The position numbers were made by a program, and so were the translations under genes. The notes under the pieces were generated by a model that saw only the letters and a list, made by a program, of their open reading frames with translations, was not told the DNA's origin and did not search any database. DNA of 5,315 bases from Bacillota bacterium (GTDB lineage Bacteria; Bacillota_G; SHA-98; UBA4971): positions 1 through 5,315 of the forward strand of contig JAAZEW010000372.1 of NCBI GenBank assembly GCA_012512055.1. Direction: 5' to 3'. Position 1 is the stretch's first letter, and every line of letters starts with the position of its first letter. Shown here piece by piece: positions 1 through 5,315 of the stretch.

Positions 1-692
1 CACGGGAATCAAAGAAAATCCTTATGGTCAACTATACCCACCGTTGGGCTCCTCCTTATGCAAAGGCTAAAGAGTTGTTGGATGAAGGCAAGATGGGAAA
101 CCTAATCATGGCCTATGCACGCAAGAATGACACCATGAAAGTGGTAACGGATCTTTGGCCTTGGTTGGCAGATTCTACACCTCCGGCGTTTCTTTCGAGC
201 CACGATATTGATCTTGTTCGATGGTATGCAAACAGCGAGGCAAAGTCGGTCTATGCAAGGGGAGTCAAGCGGATTCTAAAGAGCAAAGGCATCGATACCT
301 TAGATGTGGCTCAAGCCTTGGTGGAGTTTGAGAACGGGGCAATCGCTACTTTCGAGTCAGGCTGGATCTATCCTAACTCCTTCCCAACGAATACAGACTC
401 GTACGTTGAATTAGTCGCTGAAAATGGGGTTATCCACTTGGATAGGAAGAAAGAAGTTGTCGAGGTATCAGACGACGTTTCTTATAGTCTACCAAAGACA
501 TCAATTTCGTTCCGGGTGGATGGGCGCCTGGAAGGTGCATTTAAGTGGAGCTTAGAGCACTTTGTTAACTGCATAGTTGAAGGAAGGGAGCCAATTACCT
601 CGGCCCAAGAAGCAAGACAAGTTGCAGAGATTGTGGAAGCAATACATCTTTCAATCGAGACAGGACAACCGATAAGTTTGCCTTTGAAGTAG
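1..692 (+). CDS. Gfo/Idh/MocA family NAD(P)-dependent oxidoreductase, 5'-truncated by window edge
   Basis: This family oxidises or reduces sugars, cyclitols and related polyols in the cytoplasm using NAD(P). The reading frame is open to the left edge (first full codon at 3, encoding R-E-S-K-K-I-L before the Met at 24), so that Met is internal. The N-terminal Rossmann fold and the catalytic E-K-P lysine lie outside the window. What remains is 229 residues. Counting from the Met at 24, N3-Y4-T5-H6-R7-W8 and G22-K23-M24-G25 match the family's 'hR..p......G.iG' segment. S59-H60-D61-I62-D63-L64 is the conserved active-site His/Asp segment of the C-terminal alpha/beta domain. The end (SLEHFVNCIVEGREPITSAQEA, roughly residues 175-197) is the usual substrate-domain C-terminus, apparently complete. 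Substrate unknown; inositol, glucose-type or amino-sugar derivatives are possible. The next gene starts 24 bases on, suggesting cotranscription. Confidence 0.93.
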   Translation, partial: RESKKILMVNYTHRWAPPYAKAKELLDEGKMGNLIMAYARKNDTMKVVTDLWPWLADSTPPAFLSSHDIDLVRWYANSEAKSVYARGVKRILKSKGIDTLDVAQALVEFENGAIATFESGWIYPNSFPTNTDSYVELVAENGVIHLDRKKEVVEVSDDVSYSLPKTSISFRVDGRLEGAFKWSLEHFVNCIVEGREPITSAQEARQVAEIVEAIHLSIETGQPISLPLK

Positions 693-700
693 TTAAGACA

Positions 701-709
701 GGAAAGGAG
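701..709 (+). promoter_or_regulatory. Ribosome binding site for the ceramidase-family gene
   Basis: GGAAAGGAG ends 7 bases before the ATG at 717. It is a strong Shine-Dalgarno match at ideal spacing and fixes that start. It lies in the short gap after the oxidoreductase stop, consistent with translation from a polycistronic message. Confidence 0.8.
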
Positions 710-716
710 ACTACAG

Positions 717-2051
717 ATGGCTGGAAGATTGCTGGCAGGAGTAGGGTCCTCAGTCATAACGCCCCCCCTAGGCCTTCCAATGGCAGGCTTTGCAGCTAGG
801 CAGGGAGGTTCAACGGGGATTCATGACGACATTATGGCAAAGGCCCTGGTGCTGGACAACGGCTATTGCAGAGCTGCCATTATTACGCTTGATATCATCG
901 GAATAGAACGCAGCATGACGGAGGCAATCCGCCACGCCGTAGCCCGACAGACGGGACTAGACGCCGACGCTATCATGGTTGCAACCTCCCATAACCATTC
1001 CGGGCCAGAGCTTGTAGAGCCGTTTGGTGAGGACAGGCAGTGCTCTCCCTATGAAGAGTGGATTCCTGTTTTTCAGGAGCTAGTAGTTAGCGCAGTACGG
1101 CAGGCGTGGGATACTAGGGGTGAAGCACAGTATGGTGTTGGAGTCGGTGAAGTACAGGGTATAGGGGTAAACAGAAGAGGTAAAGACGTGGTTGACAACA
1201 ACGTCGGCATACTTAGGGTGGATAGGGATGGCCGTACAATTGCCCTGGTAGTTAATTACACTTGTCATGCTGTGGTACTTGGACCGGACAATCGGCTTAT
1301 CTCTGGTGACTACCCCGGTTATACCCAACGATATCTGGAGGAGCATTTCGGAGACAATGCAGTGGCGCTCTTTATGAACGGCGCAGCAGGCGACATTAAT
1401 ACAGGGCATTCTGCCGATACAAGTGCGATTGGAGGGGCCATACCGGGACGAACCTTCGGACGCGCCGAAGAGTTAGGCAAAAGGCTGGCGGTGTCAGTAA
1501 TCAACATACTACCCCGAATTGAAATGCAGGAATACGTGAGCTTGGGATCGGTTATCTGTCCATGGAAGCCTAAGTACAGAGAAGATCTTTCATCTGAAGC
1601 AGCAATCGCCCGTCGTGTCGACGAGCTCAGGAAGAAAGTGTTATCTCTCGAGGGAATAGACGAAAAAGAGGCAGCTTCCAGCAAACTTGAACTCGTATAC
1701 ACTCAGATAATGTTGAAGAACTCCTTGGAGCGTTCTAGGTCGACGGATGGGACAAAGCCTACAGAGTTTCAGGCTATTCGCGTTGGTCACGCTGCCCTGG
1801 TTAGCCTACCCGGTGAGGTGTTTGTGGAATTGGGCTTGGCGATCAAAGCAAGGTCTACATTCCCTGTGACATTTGTTGTGGGATATGCCAACGATTCCAT
1901 AGGCTACATCCCCACGCGGCAGGCTCTTTCAGAAGGAGGCTACGAAAGTATCTCGTGTAAATTTGTTCCTGGTACTGGCGAGGAACTAGTAGAGACAGCA
2001 CTAGGATGCCTAGAGAAGCTTCATGGCAGAGGAACTAATCAGACATTATGA
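717..2051 (+). CDS. Neutral/alkaline non-lysosomal ceramidase family protein
   Basis: The family hydrolyses the amide bond of ceramide; many short bacterial members have unknown substrates. At 444 residues this is about the length of the compact bacterial members, without the extra C-terminal immunoglobulin-like domain of true ceramidases. The N-terminus (A7-G-V-G...I14-T-P-P-L-G) is the family start, and no secretion signal is visible, so it is probably cytoplasmic. Zinc-site elements are present: S91-H92-N-H94-S-G-P, Y181-T-C-H184, S363-L-P-G-E367 and N392-D-S-I-G-Y397. These align with the His, His, Glu and Tyr ligands of Pseudomonas ceramidase. The nucleophile motif G-D-V-S-P-N reads G225-D-I-N228-T-G here, so Asn replaces the catalytic Ser. 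It is therefore likely a metal-dependent hydrolase of another amide or ester rather than a ceramidase. Neighbours suggest a role in sugar-derivative breakdown. A run of seven C at 762-768 sits near the start; the frame is intact. Confidence 0.87.
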   Translation: MAGRLLAGVGSSVITPPLGLPMAGFAARQGGSTGIHDDIMAKALVLDNGYCRAAIITLDIIGIERSMTEAIRHAVARQTGLDADAIMVATSHNHSGPELVEPFGEDRQCSPYEEWIPVFQELVVSAVRQAWDTRGEAQYGVGVGEVQGIGVNRRGKDVVDNNVGILRVDRDGRTIALVVNYTCHAVVLGPDNRLISGDYPGYTQRYLEEHFGDNAVALFMNGAAGDINTGHSADTSAIGGAIPGRTFGRAEELGKRLAVSVINILPRIEMQEYVSLGSVICPWKPKYREDLSSEAAIARRVDELRKKVLSLEGIDEKEAASSKLELVYTQIMLKNSLERSRSTDGTKPTEFQAIRVGHAALVSLPGEVFVELGLAIKARSTFPVTFVVGYANDSIGYIPTRQALSEGGYESISCKFVPGTGEELVETALGCLEKLHGRGTNQTL

Positions 2052-2057
2052 GGCATC

Positions 2058-2066
2058 GGAAGGAGG
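2058..2066 (+). promoter_or_regulatory. Ribosome binding site deciding the formamidase start
   Basis: GGAAGGAGG lies just after the stop of the ceramidase-family gene and 13 bases before the ATG at 2080. The spacing is longer than ideal. An in-frame GTG at 2068 is too close to use it. The in-frame ATG at 2023 lies upstream of it, inside the previous gene, with no comparable site. It therefore favours the 2080 start. Confidence 0.6.
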
Positions 2067-2079
2067 GGTGGCACCAGAG

Positions 2080-3015
2080 ATGAGTAAAGTAATCATTCCT
2101 AAACAGTGCAAGATTTACGAATTTTCACCGAGCACTAAACCTGCTGTTTATTGCAACCCAGGAGATACAGTGGTTTTTGAGACTACAGAGGCTCCTGACG
2201 GTCAGATAAGGAGTGAAGAGGATTGGCGCTTAGAGCTTGATAAGAATCGCGGCAATCCTACTACGGGTCCAGTACATGTGGCAAGGAGCGCGAGAGGTGA
2301 TACCCTCGCCATTTTGGTAAAAAGCATTACGCTGGATGGACCAGGATATCTCTGCTTGCACCCGTCAATCGGACTTCTAAGGGAGACGGTTGATAGAAGA
2401 TCTATCAAGATAGTCTCTATAGAAGATGGAGCAGTGAAAGTAGGCGGGATGAAAGTCCCGATTCGGCCAATGATCGGAGTGATAGGAACTACCCCGGAAC
2501 AACCTGTTAGAACTACTGAGTTCGGACCGTTTGGCGGTAATATGGATAATAGACAAATCACGGAGGGGACTTGTGTATTTCTTCCGGTTTTTGTCGATGG
2601 CGCTTTGCTTGGGATTGGGGACTTACATGCCAGCATGGGTGATGGAGAAATATCCGGATCCGGCATTGAGATAGCAGGGAAGGCAAAGGTTGTTGTGAAT
2701 GTCCTCCGGGGTGTCAGTTTCGGATTTCCGGTGGTAGAGACGGAGACCGAGATTATGTTCGCCGGTGAAGGGGAGATGCTCATCGATGCTGTTAAGCTGG
2801 CGTGCCGTAGGGCCCATTCATTCCTCGTAGAATATTGCGGCATGAGTAATCGAGATGCACATATGTTCCTCGCTGCATTCGGTCACGTGAAGGTTTCTCA
2901 ATGTGCCTTTTGCGACTGTACAGACGATTATAGAGGCTTAACTAATGCAGCTGCAAGATTGGCAATAGACAAAGAGACAGGGATTCCATCTGTGCACAAG
3001 CTTGTCGGTGTTTAG
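2080..3015 (+). CDS. Acetamidase/formamidase family protein
   Basis: Members hydrolyse short amides (formamide, acetamide and relatives) to ammonia and the acid, in the cytoplasm. From the ATG at 2080 the product is 311 residues, near the family norm of about 300. Starting at 2023 would add 19 residues and overlap the previous gene by 29 bases, and the family domain begins only after 2080. Recognisable segments: P27-G-D-T-V-V-F-E-T; N59-P-T-T-G-P-V; D86-G-P-G-Y; P127-I-R-P-M-I-G-V-I-G; G149-P-F-G-G-N-M-D; G178-I-G-D-L-H-A-S-M-G-D-G-E190, the metal-site hallmark; and D259-A-H-M-F-L-A-A-F-G. The C-terminal tail is less typical: the usual '..sQvv.p' stretch reads S273-Q-C-A-F-C-D-C. Nine Cys in total. 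Gap from the preceding stop is 28 bases. The family is clear; the true amide substrate is not, and it may act on an amide released by a neighbour. Confidence 0.93.
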   Translation: MSKVIIPKQCKIYEFSPSTKPAVYCNPGDTVVFETTEAPDGQIRSEEDWRLELDKNRGNPTTGPVHVARSARGDTLAILVKSITLDGPGYLCLHPSIGLLRETVDRRSIKIVSIEDGAVKVGGMKVPIRPMIGVIGTTPEQPVRTTEFGPFGGNMDNRQITEGTCVFLPVFVDGALLGIGDLHASMGDGEISGSGIEIAGKAKVVVNVLRGVSFGFPVVETETEIMFAGEGEMLIDAVKLACRRAHSFLVEYCGMSNRDAHMFLAAFGHVKVSQCAFCDCTDDYRGLTNAAARLAIDKETGIPSVHKLVGV

Positions 3016-3056
3016 CGGAGAGACGAGTTGAACATTTTGGATGGCGGTGTCAAGGC

Positions 3057-4142
3057 ATGTGGACGTATCCAGTTGCTGGCAAAAACAACGAGCGCCACTG
3101 GGATGAAATCGTAAATACACACAGGACTTTCTGGGAGAAGGACTGTCAGGAGGATCCGCTAATTCTTCTATGTGTGGCTTCTCCTTTCCCCCTTTCTCAG
3201 TATCCCTCTCTGACCAATATCTTAGCTGTGGAGAAAGAGCTGAACGCCGACTGTCTAGTAGGCATTGAGTATGCAGGTGATTATGAACGCCAATTCTCAG
3301 AGTCGATGTCTTTACCTGGGACTGGCATATGGGCTGCACGTCCGATTCCTGGTGTTCCGTGGATAGAAGGAATAATGGGGTGCAGGATTGTCAGCATGGG
3401 GTCAGAGTTGTGGGCTTGTCAATCTGAAGGTGCGTCATGGAAAACTGCAGCAAAGCAGCGAAATACTGACTGGATTCGGAAGTACTTGGAGTTTGCTGAG
3501 GTTCTCAATGGAAATGCAGTTGGAAGATATGCAGTAGCTCAATCCATTATTAGGGGACCATCTGATGTAGCCGCCGCAATGGTCGGGGGAACAGATCTTG
3601 TGATGGATTTGGTTGATAGGGCGGAGGAGGTCCTATTGTTCTTCGAGCACGCAGCTGACGAGATTGTAAGACTAGTCGAACGGCAATGGGCTCTGGTCAG
3701 TCCTTTCTATGAAGGTTATGTCATGGGCGGATTCGGTATTTGGTGTCCTGATAAATGCTTAGTATTCCAGGAAGACGCAACGGCAATTCTATCTCCTTCA
3801 ATCTATAGGGATGTTCTCTGTGCGGTAGATGGGCGGCTCTCATCTTCATTCCCGTATACTGGCATGCACACGCATAGTTCATCGCTATTCCTTGTCAAAG
3901 ATATCTTGCGTCTAGAGAGTCTAGACGTAGTCCAGATAACTTGTGATTGTCCGTCGAAGGACCTTGATCGGGTTATCGATGCCAGCCAAGAAATCCTCTT
4001 GTCCAAGTGTTTGCTATTGTCAGGCACCTTCTCTGTCGGACAAGTAGAGAGACTCTGTAACGAGTTGGATCCGCGGGGCCTTGACATACAGATTCTAGTT
4101 TCCTCCTCTGATTGTGCGGAGCCCTATCGATGTCTGGTCTAG
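3057..4142 (+). CDS. Uroporphyrinogen decarboxylase superfamily (URO-D-like) protein
   Basis: The superfamily covers haem-pathway UroD, corrinoid-dependent methyltransferases such as MtaA/MtbA, and many uncharacterised members in catabolic loci; this looks like the last kind. It has 361 residues. The N-terminus H14-W-D-E-I...F25-W-E-K-D...D33-P-L-I matches these members. The core S163-I-I-R-G-P-S-D-V-A-A-A-M-V-G and the following helix are typical, as are F237-Q-E-D-A...S246-P-S-I-Y. H271-T-H273-S-S-S corresponds to the 'H.HS' active-site segment, and D338-P-R-G-L-D-I-Q is near the family end. Fourteen Cys are present, including C296-D-C298; some could bind metal, but the methyltransferase zinc motif H-x-C is not evident. 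ATG 3057 is the only usable in-frame start after the previous stop; its ribosome site (GGCGGTG, 3043-3049) is weak. The C-terminus ends abruptly after A354 and may be frameshifted. No corrinoid protein or partner methyltransferase lies nearby. Confidence 0.82.
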   Translation: MWTYPVAGKNNERHWDEIVNTHRTFWEKDCQEDPLILLCVASPFPLSQYPSLTNILAVEKELNADCLVGIEYAGDYERQFSESMSLPGTGIWAARPIPGVPWIEGIMGCRIVSMGSELWACQSEGASWKTAAKQRNTDWIRKYLEFAEVLNGNAVGRYAVAQSIIRGPSDVAAAMVGGTDLVMDLVDRAEEVLLFFEHAADEIVRLVERQWALVSPFYEGYVMGGFGIWCPDKCLVFQEDATAILSPSIYRDVLCAVDGRLSSSFPYTGMHTHSSSLFLVKDILRLESLDVVQITCDCPSKDLDRVIDASQEILLSKCLLLSGTFSVGQVERLCNELDPRGLDIQILVSSSDCAEPYRCLV

Positions 4143-4282
4143 CTGAGTCCTTCGGCGCAAATAAGCATTCTCCAAGGCTTTTACTTGGATTTCACGGCAG
4201 GCGTCCAGCATTACAGTGTATGTATTGTTTTCTGTGCAATCATACTAGCTCTAAGCCCAAGATGAGCCGGGTAAGGATCTAA
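4130..4282 (+). pseudogene. Possible remnant of a BadF/BcrA-type sugar kinase N-terminus
   Basis: A 50-codon open stretch begins at an ATG overlapping the end of the URO-D-like gene by 13 bases. Residues 18-31 read L-L-L-G-F-H-G-R-R-P-A-L-Q-C. This resembles the start of BadF/BadG/BcrA-type N-acetylglucosamine kinases (L-L-G-[IVF]-D-G-G-G-T-K-T-x-C) with the key Asp, Gly and Thr-Lys-Thr residues lost. After the TAA at 4280 the same frame continues open and contains N-L-P-R-C-E at 4339-4356. That recalls the 'lPr.EPvvGA' region near the kinase C-terminus, and would imply a large internal deletion. A GlcNAc kinase beside nagA would make sense. The match is short and judged by eye, and the stretch has no ribosome site of its own. 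It may be chance, or an out-of-frame tail of the URO-D-like gene. Confidence 0.2.
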
Positions 4283-4322
4283 ATAAGACTCTGCATGTTA
4301 TGTAGCGAATCGGCTTGGAAGA

Positions 4323-4518
4323 ATGGAGGACTGGTGTTCAATCTGCCTAGATGCGAAGAGAAGCGCATGTCGCATGTAGATCCATGTATGACATTGTTCT
4401 ACAGCTCAAGTCTGAATCCCTTGCTGTAGTTTGGGGGCTGCTTCCTAAGAGGGTAATAGAGGCATGTAAAGAACAGGCGCTGAAATCATCCAAACAAAGA
4501 GAATTCTGGTTGGAATAG
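4323..4518 (+). pseudogene. Short unrecognised open stretch broken by a 7-bp duplication
   Basis: As it stands the longest start-to-stop frame is ATG 4351 to TAG 4516 (55 residues), with no ribosome site. Its second half reads like ordinary coding sequence (for example V-V-W-G-L-L-P-K-R-V-I-E-A-C-K-E-Q-A-L). If one copy of the tandem repeat at 4364-4377 is removed, the frame running from ATG 4323 (open upstream to the TAA at 4284) joins this tail to give a 62-residue product. The protein matches nothing I recognise. It could be the eroded end of a gene whose body is deleted, a small gene recently broken, or chance. Confidence 0.2.
4364..4377 (+). repeat. Perfect 7-bp tandem duplication (CGCATGT)x2
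   Basis: Two adjacent identical copies, 4364-4370 and 4371-4377; a further CATGT follows at 4383-4387. A 7-base unit is not a multiple of three, so its gain or loss changes the frame. Such short tandem duplications typically arise by replication slippage and are common in decaying genes. Confidence 0.75.
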
Positions 4519-4549
4519 GCAGATATTAGGAAGCTCCAATAATCTAATA

Positions 4550-4555
4550 GGGGAG
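4550..4555 (+). promoter_or_regulatory. Candidate, poorly spaced ribosome binding site of nagA
   Basis: GGGGAG ends 14 bases before the ATG at 4570, longer than usual; the nearer AGG at 4558-4560 is a minimal alternative. GCTCC at 4533-4537 can pair with GGAGC at 4552-4556 (5 bp, 14-base loop), which would cover the site. This is too weak alone to call a regulatory hairpin. No other in-frame start exists between the TAA at 4540 and the ATG at 4570, so that start stands despite the weak site. Confidence 0.35.
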
Positions 4556-4569
4556 CCAGGATATACGGT

Positions 4570-5315
4570 ATGAGCAAGAATCGTTATTTCCTAATAAACG
4601 GAGCGATTATAACACCGCATAGGGTACTTCCTAATAGCGGTCTACTTATAGAAGGGAGTAAGATCAAGACTCTATTCCCCATGGACTCCTTTCATCCGCA
4701 CAATGGGGCCAAGATACTTGATGTTAACGGTGCATTCATAGCTCCGGGATTCATTGACATGCATTTGCATGGAGGCGGAGGAGCAGATGTGATGGATGGA
4801 ACTCCTGAGGCGTTTGCTACTATTGCGAAGGCTCACGCTAAGGGTGGGACAACCTCGATAGTTCCCACCACTCTTACTAGCTCAATGCGCGACCTTAAGC
4901 GGGCAATTGCTGCCTTTGAAGAGGCCGGTAAGATGAAAATTAGCGGTTCTCGGCTTCTAGGGTTGCATCTCGAGGGTCCTTACTTCGCTCCTTCGCAGAA
5001 GGGTGCCCAGGACATCCGCTTCATTAAGGATCCGGTTAAAGAAGAATACCTTAGCATATTAGATTCTTCTCCAAATATCATTCGGGTTTCAGCAGCGCCG
5101 GAATTGCCCGGCGGTTTAGAGTTGGGCAGAGAACTGAGGCGAAGGGGAATCCTAGCCTCCATAGGACATACTGATGCGTCATATGATGAAGTACTGTCGG
5201 CCATTGAAGCAGGATACTCTCACGTTACCCACTTATATTCCGGTATGTCCGGAGTGCATAGGGTGAGGGCTTATCGTATCGCAGGCGTAATAGAGAGCGG
5301 GTTACTTCTTGATGA
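4570..5315 (+). CDS. nagA: N-acetylglucosamine-6-phosphate deacetylase, 3'-truncated by window edge
   Basis: NagA removes acetate from GlcNAc-6-phosphate to give glucosamine-6-phosphate, the committed cytoplasmic step in GlcNAc use and in amino-sugar recycling for the cell wall. 248 complete codons are present of an expected 380-390, with no stop before the edge. The amidohydrolase fold is clear: P59-G-F-I-D-M-H65-L-H67-G-G-G-G, G92-G-T-T-S-I-V-P-T, G131-L-H-L-E135-G-P-Y-F, G199-H200-T-D-A and T220-H221-L-Y. Metal ligands E135, H200 and H221 are present. H65/H67 form the HxH motif of two-metal enzymes such as Bacillus NagA, unlike the E. coli Q/N pair. The substrate loop reads H-L-Y-S-G-M instead of the commoner H-L-[YF]-N-A-M, followed by V-H-R-V-R-A-Y-R. 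The catalytic Asp lies beyond the window. It follows a 427-base break, so it may be transcribed separately from the genes upstream. Confidence 0.95.
   Translation, partial: MSKNRYFLINGAIITPHRVLPNSGLLIEGSKIKTLFPMDSFHPHNGAKILDVNGAFIAPGFIDMHLHGGGGADVMDGTPEAFATIAKAHAKGGTTSIVPTTLTSSMRDLKRAIAAFEEAGKMKISGSRLLGLHLEGPYFAPSQKGAQDIRFIKDPVKEEYLSILDSSPNIIRVSAAPELPGGLELGRELRRRGILASIGHTDASYDEVLSAIEAGYSHVTHLYSGMSGVHRVRAYRIAGVIESGLLLD

Larger units (their letters stand above)
4143..4569. other. 427-base stretch without an intact gene; probable decayed coding DNA
   Basis: All other gaps here are 24-41 bases, so this break stands out. No open frame on either strand looks like a conserved protein; the 76-codon minus-strand frame (4347-4577) has no recognisable motif or ribosome site. 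I found no tRNA-like fold, no GC-rich hairpin with a T-run to end the upstream operon, and no -35/-10 pair with acceptable spacing ahead of nagA. It holds two short plus-strand open stretches (4130-4282 and 4323-4518) and a 7-bp tandem duplication. The simplest reading is remains of one or two genes once lying between the URO-D-like gene and nagA. A regulatory leader for nagA is the alternative. Confidence 0.6.

Noticed and set aside
1080..1702. Long minus-strand frames opposite the ceramidase-family gene
   Set aside because: They lie antisense to a clearly conserved gene, with no recognisable domains or ribosome sites; shadows of the + strand gene.
2023..2079. ATG at 2023 as the formamidase start, giving a 29-base overlap with the previous gene
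   Set aside because: The added 19 residues do not look like the family, and the ribosome site at 2058-2066 sits downstream of it and points to ATG 2080.
2390..2408. Perfect 8-bp inverted repeat TTGATAGA / TCTATCAA with a 3-base spacer
   Set aside because: It lies inside the formamidase coding region, is AT-rich, and a repeat of this size is expected by chance in a window of this length; no operator role is supported.
4143..4569. Promoter, riboswitch or terminator in the gap
   Set aside because: Scanned by eye: no -35/-10 pair with 16-18 base spacing, no stable GC hairpin with a T-run, and no known riboswitch core. TTGGAA at 4510 has no -10 at the right distance.
4347..4577. 76-codon minus-strand frame across the gap
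   Set aside because: No recognisable motif, no ribosome site, odd composition, and it overlaps the nagA start; treated as chance.
4588..4636. Repeated TTCCTAATA at 4588 and 4628 plus CTAATAG at 4544 as possible regulator sites around nagA
   Set aside because: Short, AT-rich, two of three copies lie in the coding region, and there is no symmetry or matching promoter.
1..5315. CRISPR array, transposase or IS ends, tRNA, phage or defence genes
   Set aside because: No regularly spaced repeats, no long terminal inverted repeats, no tRNA-like fold and no protein of these families seen.

Overview
The window is bacterial, mid-GC and densely coding, with every recognisable gene on the + strand. Shine-Dalgarno sites, short intergenic gaps, frequent AGA/AGG arginine and ATA isoleucine codons, and cysteine-rich enzymes (14 Cys in one 361-residue protein) would suit an anaerobic Bacillota-like or similar deep-branching bacterium. 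This is a weak inference: no rRNA or marker gene is present.

Positions 1-4142 hold four tightly packed genes that look like one transcription unit. They are: (1) the C-terminal two thirds of a Gfo/Idh/MocA NAD(P)-dependent sugar-type oxidoreductase, cut by the left edge; (2) a 444-residue protein of the neutral/alkaline ceramidase family that keeps the zinc-site residues but has Asn where ceramidases have the catalytic Ser; (3) an acetamidase/formamidase family protein, most likely starting at 2080; (4) a uroporphyrinogen decarboxylase (URO-D) superfamily protein of the kind found in catabolic loci rather than haem synthesis. Gaps between them are 24, 28 and 41 bases.

Positions 4143-4569 are a 427-base break with no intact gene. 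It carries short open stretches that look like gene remains. One faintly resembles the N-terminus of a BadF/BcrA-type sugar kinase, which would fit beside a GlcNAc-6-P deacetylase. Another is interrupted by a perfect 7-bp tandem duplication that shifts the frame. No convincing promoter or terminator was found.

Positions 4570-5315 hold the 5' part of nagA (N-acetylglucosamine-6-phosphate deacetylase), which runs off the right edge.

Taken together this looks like a carbohydrate or amino-sugar catabolic locus. The oxidoreductase would act on a sugar or cyclitol, NagA would deacetylate an amino-sugar phosphate, and two further amide-hydrolase-type proteins of unrelated fold (ceramidase-like and formamidase-like) lie between them. 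Three different amide-cleaving families plus a URO-D-like protein in under 5 kb is the most distinctive aspect. The substrate cannot be read from the sequence.
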